Source: Ignelater luminosus
Taxonomy: Eukaryota; Arthropoda; Insecta; Coleoptera; Elateridae
NCBI GenBank assembly: GCA_011009095.1
Contig: VTPC01090597.1
Coordinates: forward strand, 62,001 to 126,000
DNA: 64,000 nucleotides
Reading direction: 5' to 3'
In this document: positions 46,451 to 58,178 of the stretch, in pieces
Position numbering within the stretch: the first letter of the stretch is position 1
Layout: every line of letters begins with the position of its first letter
Program-made: the position numbers and the translations under genes
Notes under the pieces: generated by a model
Told to the model about the DNA's origin: nothing
What the model saw: only the letters and a program-made list of their open reading frames with translations
Databases searched by the model: none

Positions 46451-49400
46451 CAGAAATTTCAAATCAGGCATTAGACAATTCTGCCTGACAAGGTAGCAAA
46501 CTATGTATAAGATATAAAAATAATCGGATTTGTTATTGAGCGTGTTTATGAGCTTTTGCTTTTACCACATCTATGGACTAGAAACGCGTCCGGACAAAAG
46601 GATTTCATGCGTTATCGATGACTACTTGAAAGATGCGCGTTATCTGTATAAGTCGTTCGTCCACAGTTTTGGTGTTCTGTTTACGGATGCACGAAGAGTT
46701 TAGAAAACCTCCAGATAACTGTCTGATGCTCAGACGTATTGTAAACAATCTCAAGGGTATCGAGTAAAACGATCATTGTCGGCATTGGTTTGAATTTGGA
46801 CTTGCTTTTATTCACGTGCTTTTCTGATCTTTTGTAAACGCCTCTAGTGCTAAATTACTAGTTATTGCAGTTTCTATAAAGTTTGGCCTATCCTCGATGT
46901 TTCCGGGGATGCCAACTTAAATCTACTCTGCAAAGCAAAATGGCCCTTACTCCTAAAATCATAGTTTTTGAGATATTGAGTGAAACGTATTTGGTTTTCT
47001 TTACATATGCGTAGTATAGGGAATTTTAAAAATTAGTTATGATGTTAAAAGGTTTAGTAATGCCTAAAGTTTCAATATCTTTTAATTAAAAATTTTTTAC
47101 TTTGCAAGATATAAATGCCCATTTACTTAGAAATGAGGAATTAAATATGTGCTTTTGGCACTATTCTTGCACTCAAGTTTTTCATGCCAAAATTGTCATT
47201 TACTGTGTGCCTGCTTTTTATTAATGTTAGCTATTTCAGCAATTGGTCAAATGCCCAGGCAACGATCTTTTCAAACAATTTCATCAAATTTGTTGATACT
47301 GTCATCAGTTTTCTCTTCGATTTAAATTTTTGGACCTACTTGGAAACTTGAGTACAATATAGGTATTCATTACCGTAAAACTTTTTCAACAAACTGTACT
47401 ACGTTTCCGTAGTGAATTTTCCCAGTTTGGAAATTCCCAATTAAAATGTTGTAGGACTTTAACTTTCGGCTTAATTCCGAAGGAACGGGAACACATGGTC
47501 TGCTTCAAACGAAGGTTACTGACGAATTGTTCAACTTAAGCATCGTTGAAACTTTTAGAGTAAATAACAAGGATAACACAGGTCAATGTCCTGCCATGCC
47601 CGTTGTTTTCGAGGTCATAAGGGATTCGTAAAAATTGTAATTTTAGTTATTTTATAGACAGATTTCATATTACCAAATCAAATGGTAACACACAATGAAA
47701 AAAGAGTGTAATCGTTTCAAGCTAGGTAAAACTCCCACAATAAAAATCAATCAAGCTTTCAGCATCAAATATAATCATGGGAAAGTCGAAAGATGGTTCA
47801 TGAGATGATACCAAAAGAAATGAAGATCTAATAGAAATCAACAACCAAACATTACACATCCAGCCAAAAATGATTATGTCCAAATAGCCAGACACCATAA
47901 TAGTAAATTATTTAATCAATAATAGTCTAGTAAAACGAATGCTAAAAGTGAAACCAAGTGAATGAAATCTAGCCGAAATAAAACAAATCTATTATAAAAC
48001 TAACAGTTAACTAAGGCAATCCTTAAATTAGTCGAAATAAGATTAAGATTCGACAAAAGAGGAATTCGATGAAATGTAACCCAGGATCGCTGTTTCACGG
48101 AGGTGGCTGGTGACGGAGAACTTTGTTTGTTGGCTAATGAGCCAAACGAAAAAGCTTTTGACTTACATTAACTGTGAAATTTGGCTGATCAAGATTAACT
48201 CGATATTTTTATCTTTATTTTCCCATTTATTTGGATTTGATAGTTTTTAATCGATTTCAATTTCTCATGTAGTCAAGAAACTGTATTTCTTTTTTTATCG
48301 TGCTCATTTTTGGATGATGTAATAAGAAATAAAAAAGTGGATCCACACTAGTACGACATTATCAGCATTGTCGCTTGGAGAAACCGATTGAATTTTATTA
48401 AAAATCCTTGTACGTTTATACATCGGAAGGCACGCAGTTATGAAAATGTATTATTACGATGAAGACGTTTAATAACTGAAACTTATTATGTACTTATTGT
48501 TTTTTTTGTCGTACAATTTGCAGAGTAAGATACTTCTTTTGAATGGAGCAGAGTAAATCGAATTTATGATTTTGTTTATTGTCCTTAGAGATTGTAACAG
48601 TACGTGGATTTTCACGAGAATTTACAGAGAAATTTTTAAAAAAAGTTGAAAATTGATGGAGAAATTGTCAGAAATTATTTTCTCACAAAGAAAAACCTGT
48701 ATACCGTTAAAAGGATAAAAAGAAGAATAAATCTAAACGTCATTATGAGAAACCTGCAACATAAGGAGGACTTTTTAAGGTTATCTCTTGGTGTTAAACT
48801 TTATTACCTTTGTAATACTAATTTTGTCAAGATTATCGTATAAAGATAAAATTGGGTTATTTGTATATTCAAATTTTGCGTGTCCTTTAGATTTTTCCTT
48901 TTTTCCCCTTTTATTTGCTGCAAAGTTGTCTGTTGCACTTATTTTTTTAAGGGCAGATTTACTTTATTTATTGCAGCGATCATCGTTTGTACTTATTGTA
49001 ATATGAAACACTAAAATTATTAAAAGAGCTGGTGTATAAATACGTAATCACAGTAAATTATATTGTCGGTCAAGCTAACATAAAACGCTTAAACTCTAAA
49101 GCAGAGTACACACTAACCAAGAGATTTTAACTTTTTTCGAACAGGTTTTTCTTGAATATTTTGTTTTGACTTAGAAGCTTTTTGTTACTAATAAGTGATC
49201 AAAAAATTGTGTTGATAGCCGTTTAACAAATAATTTAGAACTAAACTAAAAATATCTTTGTTCTAAACTGTTATTGACTTCATAGTGTGTGCTCTGCTGA
49301 AGATAACAAGAAAATGTGGGATATAAAATGCTTCACATTTTATAACCAACTTCTTACTTTACTCTCTTTACATTCTTTGCTGATTATCTGTCTTGCTATA

Positions 49401-49660
49401 TAAATATCTTGACATGTAATTATTATCTACTATAGTAGCAACAAATGATGTATTCATCCTTATCGTTCTTCCATTTTTTTCACTGCATCGAGCAGCTTTG
49501 ATGGTGCCATGTTGAAATACTTGAGAAACACTTTCAGTGCTTGTTTGTTCAATATTCTACCATCACTTCCAGCAGTGATTCCCGGCGATCTTGCAATTCT
49601 CGGGCTATTAACTTATTAGTTATTAAAGAGCAATATTAAGAATTTACATCAAAAATGTTT
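46451..49660. other. AT-rich spacer
   Basis: No gene recognised. Around 47.35-47.55 kb the minus strand reads protein-like for ~50 residues with one stop (SELSRKLKSYNILIGNFQTG), unplaced. A TTGGCT-AATG-AGCCAA hairpin lies at 48130-48145. Frames at 48646-48843 and 48788-49006 (+) have no identifiable domain. Confidence 0.45.
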
Positions 49661-49665
49661 CTATA

Positions 49666-50040
49666 CTAGTCCAGGGAATAGAGGCTGAAAAGGGGGCCTT
49701 TTCTTGCAAAAAGTTATGTAGTTCTAATTTTTGGATATGTTGTGTATATCGGTGCCCTAGTGAAAAATCGAAGTTTTCGACCTCGTCGCCCCTGTGCGGA
49801 CGCCGTGGGGCCACAAAAACCATCAAAATTCCGGACATTTTGCAGTTTTCTGAAATCTTTTTTTACTAACGCATTACAGAGGAAAACGTTTTGATTAAAA
49901 GTTGTAAAGCATTATATCTGCTACAAATTTTGTATAAAAAATGTTTTTTAGAACGATTGGGTAGATAGTTACGCTTCATCAAAGTTACCCATTTTTCGTA
50001 AAAATTATACTTTTTTGAGATTTTTGATTTTTTAAAACAG
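49666..50040 (+). repeat. Left long TIR
   Basis: About 375 bp aligning to the right arm in inverted orientation. It contains ~105 bp (after AATAGAGGCTG, up to CGTCGCCCC) not present in the right arm, either an insertion here or a deletion there. Confidence 0.85.
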
Positions 50041-50056
50041 GTTTTATTACTATTTA

Positions 50057-50060
<4 letters not shown>

Positions 50061-50096
<36 letters not shown>

Positions 50097-50108
50097 AATA
50101 ATAATAAT
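50061..50108. repeat. (ATT)n-(AAT)n self-complementary microsatellite
   Basis: ATT units (50061-50092) switch directly to AAT units (50093-50108), so the right part can pair with the left. It lies at the inner edge of the left TIR. Confidence 0.9.
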
Positions 50109-50289
50109 ATAATGTTAATTTCACGTAAATGAATTTATATAAATCAAAATATTAATCATGAAACCTGATGGGCAATTGAAATAGCAACATTAAAATGGAA
50201 AGATGAAGGAGCCAATTACCAATTTTCATAATTATAATAATAAGAGATATTATGTCAATGCAGATACTATAGTAATAAGAAAGGTTATA

Positions 50290-51330
50290 ACTTCCTACGG
50301 TTAGCTAAGGTTGCTGGCGTTGAAGCTTCAGTCAGTTCTTCTTCAACTTTTTCCATTAGCAGCTCAGTTCGATCGTCTTCTTCGTTTTCATCAGTTATGA
50401 TGATGATAGAGCACCTGAGTCTGACCTTTCTATAGCTGCAGGCCTTAGTGCATCCTTTCTTACAGTAGCAGGAAATGAACGTCAGGATTGACTGTGGAAC
50501 TGGATCCCTGGCGGTTTTAAGAGGAACAAGTCCTTTACTATCCTTCCTCCATCCTTACTCTAGAGGGTTTTTCATTTTGCTCATGGATGTCTGGACTTGG
50601 TGATACGTGCGGAAGACATAGTACATAGCAGCATCCTGTATCCGTGACAGCTTTGCAAAATTGAACTTGCTGCCAGTAGCAGATCTGGAAAAGAGCTGAT
50701 AGCGCAAAGTAAGATCTAATGTTGTTGCCTTGTTACCACCATAAAGATGAAGAAGTATACGTTCCCCTGCCTCAGCAATGGTTGAAACACTGGCATCAGG
50801 ATCGCTGAAGATGGTTGCAAGTTCATACAATGCTGGTTTGTTTTTGAACAGAGTGCGGAATTTGGAGTTTCCAAAAATGAACAGTGAAGACGTGGTCACA
50901 GCCACCCAAAGCGTGAAAACCAAAGGGATTTTCAGGTAGTGAGTACTTGTAGGATGATGGGGACAACAACTCTTCCAGGTTTCTGAAAATAAACAGAGAG
51001 ATGTTGAGCCAAACTTGTCAAAACAACTAGCAAATCAATGTCCTTTCCGATAATTTCCACAGAATCATACTCTATAGCGAGGGATATAGCAGATGTTACA
51101 ATAAGCACATCAGCCTCTTCCATTGCTGCTTCACAGCTACATTGCCTTGTATGAACGTTTCCTCCAGGAGTGAAATTAAGCGACGTTTGTTATTTTAATT
51201 TGCTAAGAATTTCTCTTGTGGTACTTGAGCAACAGTTGACCCATCAAAAATTAAATCGCTTGAAGTGTTCATGTAACCTTTTCTGAGCCTTTCAGCAGTC
51301 TTAGTACTTCTCAACTCAGGATCTAGGCTG
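50290..51330 (-). pseudogene. 3' part of an XPG/PIN-like transposon protein gene with Cys-rich tail
   Basis: The minus strand reads, with frame changes and stops: VPQEKFLAN, NNKRRLISLLEETFI (~51.2 kb), then MEEADVLIVTSAISLAIEYD and VEIIGKDIDLLVVLTSLAQH (50932-51123), the pattern of a FEN1/XPG-type nuclease (acidic EAD... and ...KDIDLL, compare TEDSDLL). The frame 50555-50923 continues with FSDPDASVSTIAEAGERILL, LHLYGGN and VFRTYHQVQTSMSKMKNPLE. Past its stop come GWRKDSKGLVPLKTA and a Cys-rich end, ISCYCKKGCTKACSYRKVRL, of CXC type (~50.40-50.50 kb). Related proteins occur on invertebrate transposons. The N-terminal half is missing; the gene is replaced by the TIR just upstream of 51330. Confidence 0.65.
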
Positions 51331-51334
51331 TTTA

Positions 51335-51603
51335 GAAATAATCAAAAAGCTCAAAAAAGTAAATATCATTTTTACAAAAAATTGGTAAGTTTGTTGAGAC
51401 GCAACCATCTACCTAATCGTTCTACAAAAACATTTTTCATACAAAAGTTATAACAAATGTAATGCTCTACAACTTTAAATCAAAACGTTTTTCTCTGTAA
51501 TACATTGGTAAAAAGATATTATCGAGAAATTGAAAAAAGTCCGGAATTTGGATGGTTTTTGAAGCTCCAAAGCGTCCGTACAGATATGTCTCTATTCCCT
51601 AGA
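51335..51603 (-). repeat. Right long TIR
   Basis: About 270 bp, reverse complement of the left arm with roughly one difference every 6-8 bases by eye, ending CTATTCCCTAGA next to CTATA. Confidence 0.85.
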
Positions 51604-51608
51604 CTATA

Positions 51609-54600
51609 CGTCACGATCTTTGTTTTGTGAATATGAAGAATCTTATTCGGATTCCAAATTGTAATTTGTTGAACGCCAACAAAAAAACATTACAGAGTAT
51701 AAGTGAAATTGAATTTTGGCATAAAATATTTTTATTTACTTTTGGTTTTATAGTTTATGTAGATATTACACAATTTTGCTAAATGTCAAAAAAAACTACA
51801 GACCATTTTCATGAATTTTCCTGTATCGTGAAATTGATGATATTTTTTACTTTTTGCCAGGTGTGCCAAGTATGCCCTAGGCCAAAAGTTTCTGTTTTAA
51901 GCATTGTGTTGAAGTAATTCAATTTGGTTTTTATTATTTATTTTGTTTCAAAAATGTAAAGTATGCAAACTTAACTCTTTTGTTTAATATAAAAATTTTA
52001 AATCTGTTAAAGAATCTTTCTTAAAGCAAAGTATATGTTCCGTTTTCCATAAGCCACATTATACTTATTATGAAGTTTTGGTTCAGAGAACTAACTGAGA
52101 AATGAGAAGAATGAACCATAAACCAAAGCTGCAAACTAGATAATAATTATGAACTTATTAGGTACACAATCTATATAAAATTAATTTCCACGTGCTAATT
52201 ATTATCTAACTAATTTATTGTAAATTAAAATACTTGATTATATTTTGTCCTAATTTTGCAGCTAAATCAAACGAGTGGATAATTAAATTGGATTATAATA
52301 AGCAAATTCTACAAGATTATTAAATTTTAATAAAAAGTGTTTTTAGTCTTACTATAACATATATTGACTTTACGGAACCTATCTTTTATCTCCTGTTAGT
52401 CTATTTTCATTAATATTCATGGCATGCTCCAAGGATGAAGCGTATCTGCAACACGTGATGTAAACGCCAACAAACAAGCAACATACCTCTTAATAGGTTA
52501 AATGTTCTAAGTTGATCTACTATTAACAGTCCATCAAACAGGAAACGTGACTCGTGAAACCTTTGCTTAAAAATGATAATATTCATGAATGCAAATTTTC
52601 CTATGTTTATTGAAAAGGAAATAAAAAATAAACAAAGTTATCTACACGAAAATTCCTGGTTTTATATGATATTTATTGCATCAAAATGTATCAGTGCGAT
52701 AAAAATAATAAAAAAAGATTGCATAGGTAGTGCACGTGGATCTAGTCGTCTGATAGAAGCTTTAAAGTAGATTTTCCAGACTTGCATAAAAGAAAAAGTG
52801 AACTAGTTCGAAAGTATCACTGGTAGATAATGCATAAAATTTTAAAGCAGACACGATGTGATACTTCTGAAAAACTTAAAAATAGTAAGAATAGAATGTA
52901 CCTAGAAACTTCTCTGTACATATATTAGATGGTCCATTACAAAGTATTTTTCAGCAATAAATCGATAAAAGAAAAATTCTTCCGTTTGATAAAGAACGTT
53001 TATGGATTCGATTGATAGAAATACAATTCAATTACTGAAATAGAAGAAATTTATAATAAAATATCACTAATATATCCATTCTCCGGGAAATATGATTTCC
53101 AGCATCCCGACAGTTAATAATTGTGTTTTTATGGTTGTGCTTTGTTTTTATAAGAATAGTGAGACGAGTTTTTGTTACGATTCGATACGGTCAATCGTAA
53201 CTTTAGTTCTAAAAGAAACACAAATGTAAGTTTGAAAAATGAGTTTGGCGACAAAATCGCGCCAGATGGACTGCCAGTTATCTATTATAAAGTGTTACCT
53301 AATTATTTTGGAAAGCTGCATGAAAACTGCTTTATTTTACAAACTTTGCGAGTGGCAACTGCTGGTGCCGTAATTTTCGTTCCAACGCCGTGTCGCCCAG
53401 GTTACGACAAATGGAGGTGTTAATAATGCTGTACGCCCTACATTAAGAAGAAGGAGTACCGAAATGTACGTTTTAATTAGCTATATAACAAAGCAGATGT
53501 AGTGCAACCAACCGTATAAATAAAATATTTCGGTACAGACCTAAAATGCAAAAACTGTTACGAATGAACTAAGGCACGTTCGTACCTTTAAAATTAGTAA
53601 ACGTTTTCAGACTAATTTTATTGAAGTAAATTGCTGGTAAAAGTACGGTAAATACGTGAAGCCTACTGAATTCAGTTCGCAGAGAAATCAAAGGAATCGA
53701 AAAATTACGACTTACAAAGTGTATAAAGGAAAGGACAATTAAACTTTTTTTTCATTAACCAACGACTGTCTTTGAAGCACATTGACAGATGAACCAACCC
53801 ATAAGCAAAAAGCGAACTTAATTTATTATACCTATAAAACCTCTAGTTGTAAAAGAAATTAAGTAGCAAAGGCTGTCTAAGTAGAAAAACAAGGGAGAAG
53901 AACAATTAAAAACGTATAAAAGGAAAAATGAAGTGGAAGAAGATATTTACTTTAGTTAGGAAAGAGAATTCGAAGGCCTACGAAATCGACCAAAAGGAAT
54001 GCTAACAAATGCGGATAAAAGAAGTTAAATTTCCTTAGAGACTTTTCTTAAAAAATATCCAACAAATTTTATCAATGAAAGGTTGTTGATAATAGCAGTC
54101 GTTGGTATTTTACAATACTTTTAAAAACATTGGAACAGTATATAAAGGAATAAGGGAGGTAGATTATTAATTTTTTAGAATTCACGATATAAAACTTCCT
54201 CTAAAAGAATTCCTTGTAAATAAAATTCTTTCGAATAGCACTGTCAAGATGAATTATAACATCCAGAAAACATATTTTGCGACTTACAATAAACCTTTCA
54301 ACAATTTCCTTTCCATTTAAGGCTTTTAATATTTTTGGTATTTAAACATTAAAACATTAGTAGGAAATAAAATTTATTGATAACAAAATGATACAATTGC
54401 AGTTAAAATAAAACCGATATTAATAAAAGTTTATAAAAGGAAAACTTTTCTGCCCTTATTAAACATTCATGAAACTTACTGCGTTCTGTAGAATTTTCCC
54501 AAATTATTTAAGAAACGTGTGGATTCCGATAAATTTTCACATTATGTGAAATAAATTGAAAGTTTCAAACCATTAACAAATTATTCAGTTAAATAATGAT

Positions 54601-56619
54601 TACGTATCATTTATTAAAATGTTTGTTTAAATGTTCCTGTACAATTCTCTAAGTTTCAATTCTTCTTAATCTAAATTTTCTAAATTTCCAAAATACAAAC
54701 TGTATCAGAATTATCGTGAAATATTGATTGATAGAAGACGTTGATCCTGAGAATTACAAACTGAATTATTTATTTAAACGTAAACTTGTATGTTACCAGA
54801 AATACAAACATTGGGGTAGTTCAAATAGTTGAGTCAACGGAAGTTAGAAAACATCATTAATTTAATCGTGTCGTTCCGTTCCAATAATTTAATTTTATCT
54901 TCATTAATTTTCATAATTCAATTGCTTGAAATTCTATATTCTGATCTTGCAGCTTAAATAACTTTTTTGAATTTGATTAAAATAAGTTCCACTATTCTAA
55001 AATTAAAAAAAAAAGTTATGATTAATACACAAACAACAAATTTATTTTAACATTCATATATTATAATTACACAATTAAATAATTCTTACTGGATCCAAAA
55101 GTCTTCCCTTTTTGCCAAAAATGTAGATTTTTCTTTAAAAAATCCCTTATTAGCGCTAAATAAAGTCACAGTCAATGAAATCTGTTCATCTTCAACAATT
55201 CTTCCATACATTGTGGCCATTTTTGTATGCCACATACAATTCTACGGCAATATTTAACAAAATCAGCCGTTAATTGGTAGAGGATTTAAAATGACAACCA
55301 ATAGAAGATGAAATATAGTCTGCTGCAGTTTAGCTTAACCTTCTAACGTAATGACCCATAATGTATATCAAAGCGTGTTTCCTTTGCATGCCTCTGGAGC
55401 ATTTACTGTAAGTTCAGTCCAATTAGAGAGTATCTAGAACTTTACAAAATGCGCTGCAAAACATTGAAAACGGCATCTAATTTGAATAAAGTCCAATGTA
55501 AATTCTACAACTATAGATTCAAGTTTACAATAGTCAGACGACTTTTCTCATACCAAAGCTTTTCATATCGTTACAATACACAAATTATCGAACATTACTA
55601 ACTCATAAATATTATTTTAGATTTTCTAACAGTTGCGGTTAGTCAAAGAAACTCTTACAAAGAGTAACAGTGTTTTAAATTTAAATTTTTTAATAAAGTC
55701 AAAGAATCACTGTTTGCAGTTACTAAAATTGCGATTTGGACAATTGTAGTAAGGCTGAAAAAATTTATACATTGTCTTTAATTCATAGGCCTGAAAGAAT
55801 CTGTACTTGCGAAACACACACAGACGGTACAGAAATGAAGGGTTATGAAAAGATCACGAATTTATTGTGCAAAGGTTACTTTTCTAGAAACCATCAATGC
55901 TGCACTCTACTACTTAAAAAATTTATTTAATTCTTGTATTGGATATCAATTGGGTCGTCTATATTCAATCTTCTATCTGAGTCTTCCATTGAAGGATATA
56001 GCTTTGCTATCAAACAGAATTTGAACTTGAGGTCAAGAGAAATTATAATTGACCTAGACTAAAAAATCGTTTTAATTTGAGTTTTATATTAAAGTAAAGT
56101 TAAACTTACCCAACTCGTTAATACTTTCTTTGAGCTAAACAGAGGTGAGCTCAAGTAGTACACCCGGTATATTGAAGTTTGCTCTATTCTTAACCGTGTG
56201 GTGATGATGCACAAACACCAAGGAACCAAAGCATAGAAGACTTAAACTAAAATAACTCTGAATGATTTATCAGTCTTTACAGATTAATAATCTTCTATAT
56301 TTTTAACGCACAAGGTAAGAAAGAATTTTCCGAATCCGTTGCTTATTAATAATTCAGTAAACGTTTCTCGACGTTGAGGTATACGTTTTGAACTATTCCC
56401 TCAAATACTACTACAATAAATTCCAACAAGGTTTGTTTATAATGGCCACTTCCATACAATAAAGGTCAACACAACCTTCAATGAACAATAAATCTTAAAA
56501 TCGAACAGCAGGTGAACTTACTTTTAACATTCAAAGCCATGGCTTACACTTTATTATAATTCTTCCGCACTTCATAAAAGATTTAAACGATACGCGCACA
56601 GTATATGTTATAACAACAT
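51609..56619. other. AT-rich spacer
   Basis: No gene recognised. The frame 53172-53423 (+) is less AT-rich at its end (GAVIFVPTPCRPGYDKWRC) but matches nothing known; 52573-52770 and 55736-55930 are unremarkable. Confidence 0.45.
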
Positions 56620-56893
56620 TTACAAGTTACCAAATCTCTACTGCAAAACCGCTGACCAACATCCAGGCATCCAAGACACTCCTGGGTAGTCAACTACAGC
56701 TAAATTGATCAATATGAACCAATAAGCAACTCCTCGAGTTCACTTGAGTGGAATTATCAACGCTGAAGGGACTTGAGGTATTAACACAACACCCAAATTC
56801 TGTTCTTGTGGACGGAAATTCGGTGGCGAAGGCTTTTTGGAAAGAATTCTATTCGAGCTGCGGGTTTCGAGATGAGCTACTGCTAAAATCTTC
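56620..56893 (-). other. Possible exon 2 of an unknown minus-strand transcript
   Basis: On the minus strand a strong 3' splice site (CCTTGTTTGTCAG) ends at 56894. The following ~270 bp is clearly richer in GC than its surroundings. One frame is open for ~50 codons (ILAVAHLETRSSNRILSKKP, then PPNFRPQEQNLGV) and then stops; it does not join in frame to an ATG in the proposed exon 1. A non-coding transcript, an untranslated exon or an old repeat are all possible. Confidence 0.2.
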
Positions 56894-57259
56894 CTGACAA
56901 ACAAGGAATAAAATATTTATATTGAATAAGTCAGAATTAAAAGAAACTCTCACAAAACCTACAATGAACAAGAACTAACTTTAAATGCCAAATGTTCAGG
57001 AAACGAAACAACCCTGAGAATTTTACTTTAGGTATAAAGTGAAGCTTTTCTATACTAAAATGTTTTGCTAGACAACAATCATATTTAGAGATAAAGAAAC
57101 GGAAAAAAAGACTTACAATTTGGGAAACTTAAGAAAAACATATTCTTTCTAACTGTAACTCGTTCAATCAAATCAGGTAACCTACGTTATGAGTTTTGTT
57201 CCAAATAAGCAAAACTACCCAAAATGCACAAAAAGGTAAACATTATAACCGAAACTCAC

Positions 57260-57470
57260 CTTTTTTACGAAGTTGATATCTCGCAATCACAGTTTTCCAC
57301 AAAAAATCGAGATAAGACAAGTTTACGCTTGATAAAAGCTGCAAAGTTTTCTAGAATAAGGAGGTCGAGGGCTTATAGTTGGACGTGCCCTTCACTTTTA
57401 GAAAGGGCCAAGAAAAATTGATATTGGAAATTCTATACGGTCACCTAGCTTCTCATTGGCTACTAGAAGA
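57260..57470 (-). other. Possible exon 1 of an unknown minus-strand transcript
   Basis: On the minus strand CGTAAAAAAG|GTGAGTTTCG gives a near-consensus 5' splice site at 57260/57259, 366 bp before the 3' splice site at 56894. Upstream, GTAGCCAATGAGAAG near 57.46 kb contains a CCAAT box in the right orientation. GC content is above background. No coding frame with a start codon is present. Confidence 0.2.
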
Positions 57471-57959
57471 TCAAGAGTAACGAGATAAAACAAGAGTTTC
57501 TGAAGGATCTACCCACCCTACTACAAATCATAAATTTTGTTATCGTGACATTTGTACATGTTAATTTTAGAAAATAAGAGCTGAACTTATAAACAAATTT
57601 AATGTTATTTTACCACGAAATTCAAAACAATAAAAATGAACTCACAATAATGCGTACATTATTCAGCTATTCAATCTTACAGCTTATGAGATTTGTGTAT
57701 CCGCAATATTGAAAATAAAAGGAAGAAAGATACCTTAACACATTGCTGTGTGTATTACTAGAATTGTTCAAAAGCCGATTAGTAGTTTTGGTTGACTCAG
57801 ACAATCCAGTTTTCTTCTGAAATTATCTTTCAAGGAAGCCATAAAGGAAAATTTTAAAGATGGTTCTTTCAAGGTGATTTTAATCAGAAAGTCTATGCTA
57901 CCTAGAATCTATGAAGTTTCATGTGTATTAGAGCACAAACTGCAGTGCAATAAGCTCAG

Positions 57960-58178
57960 AATATTGCATCCATGTTGGTTGAAAGTGAACATAACAAATT
58001 TCCAACTTTCAATTTAATTAAAGAATATTTGTTCGGATTCTCATCAGAACCTGCCCTAATAAATTTGTAAAAGGCATGAGCCTTCGGGGTATCGAACCTG
58101 AGGGCTACACTAAGCTGGCTTGGTATCCTTATTTTAGGATACCAAACCAAGTCGAGGCTCGCCACTGGCCACATTAAG
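57960..58178 (-). mobile_element. tRNA-derived SINE with internal palindrome
   Basis: On the minus strand GTGGCCAGTGGCGAGCC (58155-58171) gives an A box, and CAGGTTCGATACCCC (58086-58100) contains a perfect B box GGTTCGATACC (58088-58098). Between them lies a 10 bp palindrome, TTGGTATCCT / AGGATACCAA with a 6-base loop (58120-58145), which makes the A-to-B spacing larger than in tRNA. The body continues through GCATGCC-type sequence and a TTCT-GATG-AGAA stem near 58.04 kb to about 57.96 kb. The good B box suggests this is younger than the other SINE heads here. It is not a functional tRNA. Confidence 0.6.

Larger units (their letters stand above)
49666..51603 (-). mobile_element. DNA transposon with long terminal inverted repeats, tentatively Academ-like
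   Basis: About 1.94 kb bounded by long inverted arms: left 49666-50040 and, reverse-complemented, right 51335-51603. Shared blocks include CAGGGAATAGAG against TAGGGAATAGAG at the tips, AAAACCATC then ATTCCGGAC, GAAAAACGTTTTGAT, and TTTTGTAGAACGATTAGGTA against TTTTTAGAACGATTGGGTA. CTATA flanks both ends (49661-49665 and 51604-51608), a candidate target duplication. The interior encodes, on the minus strand, the 3' part of a gene for an XPG/PIN-like protein. Only part of the coding region is present, so this is an internally deleted non-autonomous copy. Long TIRs, 4-5 bp duplication and an XPG-like protein suggest the Academ superfamily, known for XPG-type nuclease domains; that placement is inference. 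Confidence 0.75.

Noticed and set aside
58020-58050. CTGATGAGAATCCGAAC, hammerhead-like core in the SINE
   Set aside because: No proper stem II between CTGATGA and the GAA, and the final core bases do not match; more simply a small stem-loop of the SINE body.
57956-58174. 72-codon frame (-)
   Set aside because: Covers the SINE exactly; an RNA polymerase III-derived repeat read by chance as protein.
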